A stretch of 33,843 nt of DNA from Terriglobia bacterium (GTDB taxonomy: Bacteria; Acidobacteriota; Terriglobia; Bryobacterales; UBA6623). Location: contig VXRL01000044.1 in the NCBI GenBank assembly GCA_009838515.1, forward strand, positions 134,824 to 168,666, written 5' to 3'. The position numbers were made by a program, and so were the translations under genes. Numbering within the stretch: position 1 is the first letter of the stretch; the number at the start of each line of letters is the position of its first letter. Positions 10,267 through 22,210 of this stretch are shown here, piece after piece. A model generated the notes under the pieces. That model ran no database searches. It saw nothing but the letters and a program-made list of their open reading frames with translations, and was not told where the DNA came from.

Positions 10267-11235
10267 TCATTTCCGGTCCTGCCGCCGCTGGCGAAAGAGC
10301 CACTGCCACACGTCGCTGGTTGGATCCACTTCGTCTCCACCGGCTCGTGTCAAGAAGCCACGAGCCGGATCGTCACCGGTATACGTAAACGCCTGGATCC
10401 AAGAGTTGTGCCGGATACCGCGCAGCTCGGTGTACTTGATCGAGCCTCCGGCAGCCCTGACCCTGTCGAACATCCTGCGGGAATTCTCCACCGGCGCTGT
10501 TTGGTCGTCCGCACCGTGGAATGACCAGACCGGAGTCTGTGTCAAGCCCTTGACATCTTCCGGCGGGCGGCCTGCGCAAACGGGGATACCGGCGGCGAAG
10601 AATCCCGGCCGGGCTTGGAGGAAGTTCCAAGTCCCTGAACCTCCCATGGACGAGCCGAGAACGTATATGCGTGATTCGTCAATTGGGAGTTCTTGCTGGA
10701 GCGCCTCGATGAGCTCGAACACCACTGGAATCATGTTCTTGATGTAGATGTTCTGGAGGTTGCCCACCTGGGATCGTTCTCCCCAGGTGCCACCCGAGAC
10801 TGCTTGGGGAACAACGACAAAGGACGGATGTGCACGTCTCCATTCCTCCTTGGCCATAACGCCGTTCCACCAACGCAATTGGGACACGTTGTCGTCACCC
10901 ACACCACCGCCTCCATGCAGGCTGAGGATCAGCGGGTAGCGTGTGCCCCGATCAAGGGCCAGTGGTTGCATCAGTCGGTAACCGGTTCCCCCGTGCGACC
11001 GTTCCTCGAAGGTGTCGAGCAATTGTGGGGACCCGGCCGCCGGGCCTCGGTTGACCCGGCGGCCGGACACTCGGACTACGTAGTCCATCGCCTCGAGCTC
11101 CGTCAGGCTGCCGTCGCCGTTGGCATCAGCCTCCGGGTGGTGCCGATGCATTATCTGAAGGCGCTCTTCGACCGAGGCAGCAGAAGCGGTCAGCAAAAAC
11201 ATCGACGCGAGAAAAAGAACGCCATGACGGGTCAT
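10267..11235 (-). CDS. secreted EF-hand / PHB depolymerase-like esterase
   Basis: 322-residue exported protein with a signal peptide (about residues 1-20). A single canonical EF-hand calcium loop follows at residues 37-48 (DANGDGSLTELE). The rest is an alpha/beta hydrolase related to PHB depolymerase/feruloyl-esterase-type carboxylesterases: oxyanion region SLHGGGG (105-111), nucleophile S196 in LGSSMGG, acidic residue D243 or D244 in HGADD, and catalytic H276 in GIRHNSW. It probably hydrolyses polyester or acylated polysaccharide outside the cell. EF-hand plus esterase fusions are common in Planctomycetes and Acidobacteria. It converges with rnhA and resembles the esterase at 21284-22102, which shares the HGGGG and GSSMGG motifs. 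Confidence 0.88.
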   Translation of the reverse strand: MTRHGVLFLASMFLLTASAASVEERLQIMHRHHPEADANGDGSLTELEAMDYVVRVSGRRVNRGPAAGSPQLLDTFEERSHGGTGYRLMQPLALDRGTRYPLILSLHGGGGVGDDNVSQLRWWNGVMAKEEWRRAHPSFVVVPQAVSGGTWGERSQVGNLQNIYIKNMIPVVFELIEALQQELPIDESRIYVLGSSMGGSGTWNFLQARPGFFAAGIPVCAGRPPEDVKGLTQTPVWSFHGADDQTAPVENSRRMFDRVRAAGGSIKYTELRGIRHNSWIQAFTYTGDDPARGFLTRAGGDEVDPTSDVWQWLFRQRRQDRK

Positions 11236-11438
11236 CGCAACCGGAGTCTAACACCCGCAGCGAGCCGGCTCATACTTTGGCCGTCCGACCACTGGAGTCC
11301 AAAGCGCCCAGCTCCTTGCCGATCCCAACCGCCGCTAACTCATGCGGTGCTGCTCGGGCAGCACTGAAGTCGTTCTGTGATGGCTTCTACCACACTTCCG
11401 ACCTTCCGAATGCCCGTACAATCTAGTCGGACAGGACA

Positions 11439-13052
11439 ATGACGAAGCATCGGGCAATTGCACTCGGCCTGTTTCTGAGTTGCCTGATTGTCGCCGGGTT
11501 GACGACCCGGGACGCCTTCTTGTCAGTGACCGTGCTCGAAGCCGACACGGGGGACTCCACCCCAGTCCGAGTCCGGCTCACCGATGCCGACGGCAATCCT
11601 CCCGTGATGCTAGGGGCCTCAACCGAGATTGAATCGCCGTTCGACCCGCCGCCGCAAGCGATCGCCATCATGTGGGGCCGGTCGGACCGTGCCGACGGGT
11701 ACGCCCTGCAGCCGGACGGTTCCTTCTATGTCGATGGGGCCTTCCGAACCCGATTGCCCGTGGGCACCTATCGCCTCGAACTCTCGAAGGGCTACGAGTA
11801 TTCGGTGCAGACACACGACATCGAGCTCAGGCGGGGGGACCAAGCCAAGCGCACGTACCAGCTGGAGCGATGGATCGACATGCCTGCCCGCGGCTGGTAC
11901 TCCTCTGATGACCACATCCACGTCCGCCGCTCGCCACGCGACAACCCATCCATCCTGCGCTGGATCGCGGCAGAAGACATCCACGTTGGCAACCTCCTGC
12001 AAATGGGTGACTTTTGGCACTTTGTCTTCTCCCAGTACGGGTGGGGCGAGACCGGTCGCTACCGCGAAGGGCGCACGATCCTTTCGTCGGGCCAGGAGGA
12101 GCCACGCACGCCGGAATTCGGCCACACCATCTCCCTGGGAGCCGATGACTTCGTTCGGTTTCGGGATGACTATTACTCGTACGGCCGCGTCTTCGACCGC
12201 GTGCACGAACTGGGCGGCGTCAGCGGTTTCGCCCATCAGGGCATGTCATTCCATGGCTATCGCGGAATGACCGTCACGGTACTCTCGGGCAAGCTAGATT
12301 TCTTGGAACTGGCGCAGTTCTGCGTCCCCGACGGCCCGATCCACACGGAGCACTACTATCGCTTCCTCGATCTTGGGTTCCGGCTGACCGCGCTCGGCGG
12401 CTCGGACTTTCCATGGTGCGGCAGGGGAGAGCGCGGCGACCCGACACGATTCAGCCAGATCGGCGACGCCCGCTTCTACACCTATGTCGGGGAGGATCTC
12501 ACGTTCGAGAACTGGCTTTCTGCCGTCAAGGCCGGCCACACGTTCGCGACAACCGGGCCGATCGTAGAACTTGAGGTGAACGGCAGTCTCCCCGGCAGCC
12601 AAGTGGATGTCGGCGCGGGCAAGACCGTGCGGATCGTTGCAAGTGCCTACGGCGACGGCGCGCGTATCGGACTCACGGACCTCGAGATTGTCGGGCACGG
12701 CGAAGTCCTCAAACGGGTCACCGGCCAGGGGGAGAAGCAACTGTCTGTGGCGTTCGATCTCGAAGTCGAGCGCGGGATTTGGATCGCCGCTCGCGCGTCC
12801 GCCGGACCTGGGCACCTAGCCCATACCACGCCCGTGTATGTGACCGTAGATGGCGGGAGCTTCCACAACCCCGCCACTCTGGAGGCGAACCTGGAACGCT
12901 GCGAGCGTGATCTCGCAGAACTGGAGCAGGAACTCCGTGAGCCCGGCTCCCGACTCGACAGCGAAGCGTGGAGGCATGCCGACGGCCTTCGGAACCAGAT
13001 CGCCGAGACCCGCGAGGCCCTGCACGCGCTCGCGGTGAGATTGAGGGATTAG
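11439..13052 (+). CDS. CehA/McbA family metallohydrolase (PHP domain), exported
   Basis: 537-residue protein with an N-terminal hydrophobic segment (residues 7-20), a beta-rich N-terminal region to about 150, and a PHP-type metallohydrolase domain from about 155 to 370. The latter has WYSSDDHIHVRR supplying the metal-binding H-x-H, GFAHQG, and the GGSDF motif late in the domain. The C-terminal ~50 residues are charged and heptad-like, probably a coiled coil. The CehA/McbA group includes carbaryl hydrolase and microcin-processing relatives, but most members have unknown substrates and I would not assign one here. It is followed 13 bp later by a second hydrolase gene, so the two likely form an operon. 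Confidence 0.85.
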   Translation: MTKHRAIALGLFLSCLIVAGLTTRDAFLSVTVLEADTGDSTPVRVRLTDADGNPPVMLGASTEIESPFDPPPQAIAIMWGRSDRADGYALQPDGSFYVDGAFRTRLPVGTYRLELSKGYEYSVQTHDIELRRGDQAKRTYQLERWIDMPARGWYSSDDHIHVRRSPRDNPSILRWIAAEDIHVGNLLQMGDFWHFVFSQYGWGETGRYREGRTILSSGQEEPRTPEFGHTISLGADDFVRFRDDYYSYGRVFDRVHELGGVSGFAHQGMSFHGYRGMTVTVLSGKLDFLELAQFCVPDGPIHTEHYYRFLDLGFRLTALGGSDFPWCGRGERGDPTRFSQIGDARFYTYVGEDLTFENWLSAVKAGHTFATTGPIVELEVNGSLPGSQVDVGAGKTVRIVASAYGDGARIGLTDLEIVGHGEVLKRVTGQGEKQLSVAFDLEVERGIWIAARASAGPGHLAHTTPVYVTVDGGSFHNPATLEANLERCERDLAELEQELREPGSRLDSEAWRHADGLRNQIAETREALHALAVRLRD

Positions 13053-13065
13053 GGGGCGCCCCGGC

Positions 13066-14154
13066 ATGAGATCGATCCATCGGCGACGATTACTGCAAGC
13101 CCTGCTCGGCAGCAGCGTCGCGACCTCCCGCGCCGAAGATGTCCATGAGCAGATCCGTAGGCTCGCCAGCGAGGCTCCGTTGAAGATGAAGTTCCAGGGC
13201 TCCACGGCCGACGAGTGCCGGGCCTGGCAGCAGCTGTTCGGAAACAAGCTCGATGAGCTTCTCGGGGCCTATCGACCGCCTCTACGGTGGGAGTCACATA
13301 TCGAGGAGACAGTCGAATTTGCCGATCACCAGCGCCAGTCTGTGATCTTGCACGCCGCGGGCGTTACCGAACTGCCGATCTACCTACTGACGCCAAAGGG
13401 TGCTCGCGACGGAACGCGTCCGGGCATTGTGGCTCTCCATGGTCACGGACCCTTCGGCCACGATTCTGTTGTCGGCATTGACAGCACCCCGGAGCGAGCG
13501 GAGAACATCGAAGCCGCGAACTATGACTTCGGGCGCCAATTGGTCCGCCAGGGCTATGTCGTGGTAGCCCCTTGCTTTACGCCCTTCGGTCGCCGCCTCG
13601 ATTCGACGGAGGCTTACAGGGGCAACGACGCTTGCGCCATAGCCTTCGTGCGGATGCAGTTGCTGGGCCGAAACCTGATGAGCGAGAACCTGCGCGACGC
13701 CTTGTGGGCTCTCGAGTTCTTGGCTCGCAACAGCGCAGTCGATACAGACAGAATTGGCTGCGTCGGCCTGTCGTACGGTGGCAGGATGACTATGCTTGCG
13801 ACGGCGGTCGAGCCGCGCATTCGGGTCGCCGTGATTTCCGGCGCGCTGAACGTCATGCAGGAACGCATCGGAGGGCGCTACAGCTGTGGGGCCCAAGTGA
13901 TTCCCGGCCTTCTGGAGTTCGGCGACGTTCCAGAGATCGCTGGCCTGATCGCTCCTAGGCCGGCCCTGTGGGAAGTCGGGCAGCGCGACGGGCTCATGGT
14001 CAAGGAGTGGATTCCCGGGGCGTGGGAGCGGATACAGCGAGTCTACCGAGCGCTCGGAAGCGAAGAACACCTCTCGATGGACTCCTTCGACGGGCACCAC
14101 CGCTGGAACGGAGTGCTGGCAACGCCGCTGCTGGCAAGCATCCTGAAGCCCTGA
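13066..14154 (+). CDS. exported alpha/beta hydrolase (AXE1/dienelactone hydrolase-like)
   Basis: 362-residue alpha/beta hydrolase. The N-terminus SIHRRRLLQALLGSS is a short, basic Tat-like leader. The core has VALHGHGPFGH (oxyanion region), the nucleophile serine in VGLSYGGRM, and a C-terminal SFDGHHRWNG that probably holds the catalytic His. The acetylxylan-esterase/Abhydrolase_7 group is the closest resemblance, suggesting deacylation of polysaccharide or a related ester; the substrate is unknown. It lies 13 bp downstream of the CehA-like gene and is convergent with the next esterase across 254 bp in which I see no clear terminator. Confidence 0.85.
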   Translation: MRSIHRRRLLQALLGSSVATSRAEDVHEQIRRLASEAPLKMKFQGSTADECRAWQQLFGNKLDELLGAYRPPLRWESHIEETVEFADHQRQSVILHAAGVTELPIYLLTPKGARDGTRPGIVALHGHGPFGHDSVVGIDSTPERAENIEAANYDFGRQLVRQGYVVVAPCFTPFGRRLDSTEAYRGNDACAIAFVRMQLLGRNLMSENLRDALWALEFLARNSAVDTDRIGCVGLSYGGRMTMLATAVEPRIRVAVISGALNVMQERIGGRYSCGAQVIPGLLEFGDVPEIAGLIAPRPALWEVGQRDGLMVKEWIPGAWERIQRVYRALGSEEHLSMDSFDGHHRWNGVLATPLLASILKP

Positions 14155-14408
14155 CGCAAGGGCCCATCGAAGAGCCGGCAACGCGAAGGATCACTATTCA
14201 AGCAGTTGGCAATCCAGTGGCGCATGGTTCCCTCCTCGTGAGCACCCACATGGATCGCAAATGAGACAAACCGCGCAACGTGCAGGCAGTTCGAAACACC
14301 GGCGCCCCTTGAAGGGAGTGAAAGGCGCGTTATTGAGGGGGAAGGCGTCGCTTCGTTCGAGCTGGCTTCGGCCGCTAACAAGTTTGGATCGGCCCGGCGG
14401 CTTGTAGT

Positions 14409-15374
14409 TCAGACCCCTATCTCTGCTTGCAGAAACGCCGCCGCCGCGGAATACGCGCTGTCCGATTCGGCGGAAGTTGATCCGCCGATGCCGTGTTCGG
14501 CCCCTTCGAATGTCAGCAGTTCGTGTCGCACGCCGTGCCGGCGGAACTCTTCGGCCATGAGCGTCGATTGTTGGTAGGGCACATCCGTGTCGGCTGTACC
14601 GTGCACTAGCAGCGTTGGGGGATAGTTCGGCGTGACGTTTCGCAACGGCATGTACGGGACGAACATCTCGGCTTCTGACACTGGGTCCCAGCCCGACACC
14701 TCCTTAGGCCAGATTCCGTGCTGCCTGCAGTGCTGGTAGAAGGCCCCTCCGTTGCCGTCGCGGTCGGCCGAGTTGGAGACCGGGGGCCCGCCAACCTGCG
14801 CCAGCGCTTGCTCGCGCGTCATGACGATCCGGTGGTGGCGATCATGGGGGCTCGGTGTCGAGTACCAAGGCCCGATCAGATCTCCATAGCCCCAGAAAGA
14901 CACTAGGGCCTGCGGTCGCGGGTCCACCCGGTATCCGGTAGTCAGAGCCAGGTACCCGCCGGCCGATGAGCCCAGGACCGCGAGCCGATCCGGATCGGCT
15001 CGGAAGAGGTCCGGGCCCTGGCCACGGATCCAATCGAAGGCGGCCTCGACATCCTCGATGATTGCTGGCAGCTTGGTTTCCGGTGCGAGGCGGTAGTCGA
15101 TGGACACGACGGCGAAGCCGGCCTCGATCAGCCGGCCCATCAGGGGTTGAGGGACGCTCTGGCGACGGCCCATGATCAAGGCACCGCCATGAATCCAGAC
15201 TGCAACTGGCCGCACCTCATCGTCCTGAGCGACGTGCACGTCCGCCCGGATTTCGAGGCCATCGACTGCCTTGTAGGCGTGCGTCGTGATCTGCGCCTGC
15301 GATTGAGACTGGCGGCACCCTGCGCTGGCCCCGATTGCCGCAAGAGTGCGGAGGAAGCCTCGTCGACTGCCCAT
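14409..15374 (-). CDS. alpha/beta hydrolase, BD-FAE/HSL-like lipoprotein esterase
   Basis: About 321 residues from ATG 15374. That start places SRRGFLRTLAAIGASAGC at the N-terminus, a Tat signal ending in a lipobox-like ASAGC, so the product is probably lipid-anchored. A 33-bp longer frame from 15407 also exists. The core shows the hormone-sensitive-lipase/BD-FAE pattern: WIHGGALIMG (oxyanion), SIDYRLAPE, the nucleophile serine in LGSSAGGY, Asp in HGTADTDVP and His in GAEHGIGG. Likely role: esterase on small or polysaccharide-linked acyl groups outside the cytoplasm. It diverges from the phosphatidyltransferase gene. Confidence 0.87.
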   Translation of the reverse strand: MGSRRGFLRTLAAIGASAGCRQSQSQAQITTHAYKAVDGLEIRADVHVAQDDEVRPVAVWIHGGALIMGRRQSVPQPLMGRLIEAGFAVVSIDYRLAPETKLPAIIEDVEAAFDWIRGQGPDLFRADPDRLAVLGSSAGGYLALTTGYRVDPRPQALVSFWGYGDLIGPWYSTPSPHDRHHRIVMTREQALAQVGGPPVSNSADRDGNGGAFYQHCRQHGIWPKEVSGWDPVSEAEMFVPYMPLRNVTPNYPPTLLVHGTADTDVPYQQSTLMAEEFRRHGVRHELLTFEGAEHGIGGSTSAESDSAYSAAAAFLQAEIGV

Positions 15375-15513
15375 GGTTTGCTTGGACGCACCGGGAAGAG
15401 GCGACATGGCGATCGGATTCTACGACATCGGCCCAAGACCGAGTATCCAACCGACAGGCAATCGCAGCACCCACGAGGGCTCTGCGGGCGTATCGTAAGA
15501 TGTATTTCAGATC

Positions 15514-16179
15514 GTGTCGAGGCAATTCGCATCGCTGCTCGTGCGGCTGGCCAACGGCGTGAGCTTGGTGCGGCTCGCCTTGGTACCAGTCATCGTCCTG
15601 CTGATCTGGAAGTCCAACGACAGCGAGGCTTGGCGGTACGCAGCGTTCTGGCTGGTCGTTGGCCTGCATCTCAGCGACATGGTGGACGGCTACCTCGCAC
15701 GCAAGGGCACCCGCCGGCTGGCAGTGCGCAACGATTTCGGCGAGGTCATCGACCCGATCGCGGACAAGATGTATCTGGGCGCAGCATTCATCACGCTCGC
15801 CCTGACGCACCAGATCGCCGCTTGGGTCGCGCTGCTTGTCGTTGCGCGTGACATCGGAATTCTCGGCGGCTGGTCATTCGTCTACAAGCGCTACGGCATC
15901 AGGCTGCTCCCCAACACGCTGGGCAAGATCACCGATGCCAGCCTAGCCGTCCTGCTGGGTGTCGTGCTGCTGAGATGGGATGGCGGCGCGGTCGAGGCGC
16001 TGACGCCGATGGTGGCCCTGTTGGTGGTGGCTTCGGGCGGCTCCTACGCCCGTCTGGCCACTCGCCGCGCCTCGGCGGTGACAATCCGCCGCCTGCGCGC
16101 GCTGGCTGTCGCGAGGCGCCAAGAGCGCGTGCGGGCCGCCAAGACCCGCATCAAGGGCGGCGTCGGCATGACGCCGTAG
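15514..16179 (+). CDS. CDP-alcohol phosphatidyltransferase family membrane protein
   Basis: 221-residue integral membrane enzyme with a GTG start at 15514. It carries the CDP-alcohol phosphotransferase signature DMVDGYLAR...GEVIDPIADK with all four acidic residues and the G and AR positions. However, 12 residues separate AR from G, where PgsA-like enzymes have about 8. Several hydrophobic helices follow (for example around 100-118 and 135-155). The last ~45 residues are strongly basic (RRLRALAVARRQERVRAAK) and probably cytoplasmic. The family joins a CDP-activated lipid to an alcohol such as glycerol-3-phosphate, inositol phosphate or serine; PgsA or an inositol-type synthase are both possible. 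It converges with the gene at 16195 with a 15-bp gap. Confidence 0.85.
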   Translation: MSRQFASLLVRLANGVSLVRLALVPVIVLLIWKSNDSEAWRYAAFWLVVGLHLSDMVDGYLARKGTRRLAVRNDFGEVIDPIADKMYLGAAFITLALTHQIAAWVALLVVARDIGILGGWSFVYKRYGIRLLPNTLGKITDASLAVLLGVVLLRWDGGAVEALTPMVALLVVASGGSYARLATRRASAVTIRRLRALAVARRQERVRAAKTRIKGGVGMTP

Positions 16180-16194
16180 CGCCCGAAGCCGCGA

Positions 16195-17221
16195 TCACTC
16201 CTCGGGCAGACGTCGTTGGCCGCCGGGTTTGTCAATGCCGAGCCGCTGCATATCCGGCCCTTCCGGGGCTGCCAGAATCGAGTCCGGTGCCACGCGCCCT
16301 GCGAGCCGGCGGGTACCTGCCACCAGCACTCCGCCAACGATCATCAGCACCGCAAGTATGCCGCACAGGATGAAGGTGTCCAGGATGATGTTCGCCAAGT
16401 TGTCGTGGCGTTCAGGATCCTCGACATGCTGGGTTACCTCGGCCCGGTAGCGCACGCGAGCTAGCAAGAGCTGCGCCGCGTCGGCCGCCTGCTGACCGAA
16501 CGCGACCGCTATCAGCGGACCGTCCTGCTTGGCCACCCAGCCATCGATCTGCTGAAACGCTTCCACCTGTCCGCGAGCGATCGGATTGGACGGATAGCTC
16601 CAAATGATCATCGGGAGCTCGCCGGCGTCCGTGACGAACCTCCCGTAGTAGCCCTCGGGGGAAAAATGGAATCCGACCACGGACGGCGTCAGGTCCGGGG
16701 CAAGCCGCTCCAGCGAGACTGGTCCCAAGATGAGGCGTCCCGTGCCCGGCAAGAGCGCATCGGAAGGAACGTACTGCAGCACTGGCGGGTCGGGGGTCGG
16801 CTTGGGGCGCGGGAGATAGGCCAATGCGAGTTCGACGTCTTCCTCGTCGGGCAGATCCCCGCGCATGGACACCACGTAATTGGCGAACTGTATGACGGTC
16901 AAGTCGCCCTTCTCCACGGCCCGCTCGCCACGCTCCACCGCTACGCCGTCGTGCGGGCGGATCCACGCATAGGCGGCAACCGCCCCGGTGTCGTCGTAGA
17001 ACTGCAGCGCTCGGAAGATGACTGACTGTCCGTCCGGGGCGCGATATTCCGCCTCTTCGGCCTCTTCCAGGCCGAACTCCTGCAGCACCGCCAAGTCCAC
17101 TGGTTCGAACGGGCGCAGCGCGAGCCTCTCGAACGGACCGAGGGCCTCGTGCAGCATCTCGGCGGCCGCAGGCGCAGCGAGCGCCAGCGCCAAGGTCAGC
17201 AACACGGCGGGGCGGACCGCC

Positions 17222-17241
<20 letters not shown>
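16195..17241 (-). CDS. exported membrane-anchored protein of unknown function, downstream of secA
   Basis: About 348 residues. A signal peptide is evident (basic start, then [17 protein letters not shown]). A globular region follows, with [23 protein letters not shown] and [10 protein letters not shown], and then one transmembrane helix near the C-terminus ([14 protein letters not shown]) with a basic, proline-rich cytoplasmic tail. It resembles the acidobacterial DUF6599-type proteins in layout, but I cannot confirm that. GTG 17241 is preferred: it follows AAGAGG at close spacing, gives a basic n-region, and overlaps the secA stop by about 20 bp. GTG 17205, after AAGGCGG, is the alternative. 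Overlap and orientation imply co-transcription with secA. Confidence 0.65.
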
Positions 17242-20038
<2,797 letters not shown>

Positions 20039-20609
20039 CGAATGGCAGCGCCTGAAGCGCCAATTTCCATTGTAGTCTTGGCACGCCGCGCCTAAGGCCG
20101 GGCAGGGTTGCTTCGTCCAGAAGCTGCTAATCTACGCGGCCGGCTCCCAGCCCCCGGAAAGCCGCCAGGACCCTGACGGGGCCGGCCAAGAACGATTGCA
20201 GGATCGTCGAAACGATCGCCACGCCCAGCGGCTCCAGATGCAGCGTGGCGAGTCCGGCGTGCAGGGCTGGCCAGGCGTCGAGCATGCCGTGTGGGTCGCC
20301 ATCGGCCGGGCAGCCGGACTGCCGGTAGCGCGACCGCTGGGTGGCTGCCGCGACCGCTTGAAGGTGTACCGGACCTGCGTGTGCCCGGGCAAGCCGGCTA
20401 CGGAGCCATGAAGGCACGCGCCTGGCGGCCCCGGCCGATGGACGACGTCGAGATCCTGGCCATCGCGCGCCAGGCTGTCGGCGAGGACTTCGAAATCGTG
20501 TTCGACCGGACGGCGGTGCGCCCGGCGCGGCTGGTTGCCTGCGCCGAGTCGTCGAGAATCGGGATCTTCCAGTGCGGAAACGCAGTCGTGCAGTCGACAC
20601 CAGTACCAT
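20039..20609. other. unassigned stretch between secA and the IS630-like unit
   Basis: About 570 bp with coding-like base composition but no frame I can recognise. Plus-strand pieces (for example from ATG 20411, about 70 residues, containing DDVEILAIARQAVGEDFEIV) and a minus-strand frame at 20127-20609 are both open. Neither shows a family motif or a good start. A decayed gene with frameshifts, possibly interrupted by the adjacent IS630-like insertion, is the best reading. The secA promoter should lie in the 20039-20125 part. Confidence 0.35.
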
Positions 20610-20650
20610 GTATCATATAAATATTCGTATTTGATGGTAGAATGACGGGA
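20610..20650 (+). repeat. left copy of 41-bp imperfect inverted repeat (IS630-like end)
   Basis: This AT-rich segment, containing TTCGTATTT and GGTAGAATGA, matches the reverse complement of 22170-22210 at about 33 of 41 positions. The match runs from GTATCA at the outer side to GGGA at the inner side. Both copies have a TA dinucleotide at the outer boundary, as expected for IS630 elements, which target and duplicate TA. The copy sits just upstream of the IS630-type transposase start. It may also hold the transposase promoter (TAGAAT at 20637-20642). Confidence 0.6.
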
Positions 20651-20668
20651 GCCTAAGGAAGGGTTCCC

Positions 20669-21231
20669 ATGGCGCCAAGGTATCGGGTCGCGCTGGAGGC
20701 CGCCCAGCGGGAGGAACTACTGGCGCTGACGCGCAATGGCAAGACGCCGGGCAGGGTGTTTGTCAGTGCTCGGGCCCTGCTGTTGTGCGATCAAGGGCCG
20801 CACGGGCCGGCGTGGACGGTCGCCACTACGGCACAGGCCCTGGGGGTGACGGCGCGCACGATCGAGCACCTCAAGCGGCGCTTCGCCGAGCTGGGGCTGG
20901 AGGCAGCGCTGCGGCGCGCGCCCCGGCAGCGCAAGCCGCGGGCAGTGACGTTCGACGGTGCCTTCGAGGCCCGCCTGATCGCACTGGCTTGCTCGGAGGC
21001 ACCCTCCGGGCGGAGCCGCTGGACGGTCCGCCTGTTGGCGGAACAGGCCATGGAACTGGGCTTGGCACCGAGCATCTCGCCGATGACCGTGCAGAGGATC
21101 TTGAAAAAGACGAACTCAAGCCTCACTTGAAGAAGTGCTGGCGGATCCCGCCGTGCGGCAGCGCGGCATTCGTGGCGTACATGAAAAATGTCCTTGCGGT
21201 CGCACGGGCGGTGAGCGGTCCTGAGCCATGA
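20669..21231 (+). pseudogene. IS630 family transposase, frameshifted and truncated
   Basis: N-terminal part of an IS630 transposase. From ATG 20669, preceded by AAGGAAGGG, the frame encodes the winged HTH region (AQALGVTARTIEHLKRRFAE, APRQRKPRAV, LGLAPSISPMTVQRILKK) and then runs into a stop at 21130. The family continuation DELKPHLKKCWRIPP is found in the -1 frame from about 21106, ending at 21231 shortly after AAFVAYMKNVLAV. The shift sits on GAAAAAG, so it is either a 1-bp loss or a former programmed -1 site. The whole DDE catalytic domain that should follow is missing, so the protein cannot transpose anything. Confidence 0.85.
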
Positions 21232-21283
21232 CCACAGAGCGGCAAGTCTCGCAATCGCCAGGGCTTGCCACACCCGGTCGGGC

Positions 21284-22102
21284 CTATTTTCGACGTCGCT
21301 TCTGATCGAGCATCCAAGCAATAACTTCGGGGTCTTCGTACACACGCCTTGCGATGGCGTGTCCTACGCCCGCAAACTCGGTGTAGCGCGGATTGCCAGA
21401 GTTGCCTTGGATCGCGGCGACCATTCGTTTGGCAAGAGGCGCCGTGCTGATGTGGTCCGTTTCGCCCTGAAACAGCCATACGCCCATCTTGGCCAGCACA
21501 GGGGCGTCTCCAAGCACGATCGTGGCAGAGCCGGACACCGACGCGACGGCGGCAATCCGCTCGGGATGGAGCGCGGCGTATCGGATAGACCCCTCTCCAC
21601 CCATCGAAGAGCCCGTGATCACCACTCTGTCCTGATCGACCGCGAATTCCGCAATGACCGCATCAATCAACGAGGTCATGTGATCCTCTGCATCGGGGAC
21701 CGGATCGCGCCCGTGACGCTCAAGGCGCCAGCTAGACTGCACGGGGTTCGCTGGCATGGGAGACCAGATCTTGCCCTTCGGGCACCGGGGAAAGGCCACG
21801 AGTGCCGGAAACCGCTCAGGGTGCTTGCGGACGTGCTGTACAAGAGGCTGCCTGTTGAACCGCTCGGTGAGAGCATTCCCGTTGTTGTCGCCGTTCCCTC
21901 CTCCGCCATGAAGGAAGACGATCAGCGGCCATCTCTTCGAGTCGTCGTAGTCCGGCGGCACAAATAGCGCTGCCGTACGCTCCGCGCCCTCCACCGTGAA
22001 TCCGAAGTTCACGAAACCCGTGTTGGCGGATTCGTTATCAGCAGCGTGAGCGCTGGCGCCCATCAACGCCAACAACACTGGAACTACGCAGTTGCTTCTC
22101 AT
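21284..22102 (-). CDS. secreted alpha/beta hydrolase (PHB depolymerase/LpqC-like esterase)
   Basis: 272-residue exported esterase starting at ATG 22102, which opens directly onto a signal peptide (SNCVVPVLLALMGASAHA). The 39-bp longer frame from 22141 would bury that signal. Catalytic features: IVFLHGGGGNGDN (oxyanion), nucleophile serine in ITGSSMGGEG, and a late acidic residue and His in FQGETDH and GVGHAI. It resembles the EF-hand esterase at 10267 in fold but lacks the EF-hand. It lies head-to-tail inside the 41-bp inverted repeat pair, opposite in strand to the broken IS630 transposase and filling the space where its catalytic domain should be. Confidence 0.85.
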   Translation of the reverse strand: MRSNCVVPVLLALMGASAHAADNESANTGFVNFGFTVEGAERTAALFVPPDYDDSKRWPLIVFLHGGGGNGDNNGNALTERFNRQPLVQHVRKHPERFPALVAFPRCPKGKIWSPMPANPVQSSWRLERHGRDPVPDAEDHMTSLIDAVIAEFAVDQDRVVITGSSMGGEGSIRYAALHPERIAAVASVSGSATIVLGDAPVLAKMGVWLFQGETDHISTAPLAKRMVAAIQGNSGNPRYTEFAGVGHAIARRVYEDPEVIAWMLDQKRRRK

Positions 22103-22169
22103 GATTGCCTCTTCGATCGGCCTGCCAGCGTGACCCGACACCGTGGTGGCATGAAGCCCCGCGTCAAGT

Positions 22170-22210
22170 TCCCATCATTCTACCGCTAAATACGAAAATC
22201 TAGTTGATAC
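22170..22210 (-). repeat. right copy of 41-bp imperfect inverted repeat
   Basis: Reverse-complement partner of 20610-20650. It contains TTCGTATTT and GGTAGAATGA on the minus strand and lies about 68 bp upstream of the esterase start at 22102, so it may also act as that gene's promoter. Together the pair delimits a unit of about 1.6 kb. Confidence 0.6.
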
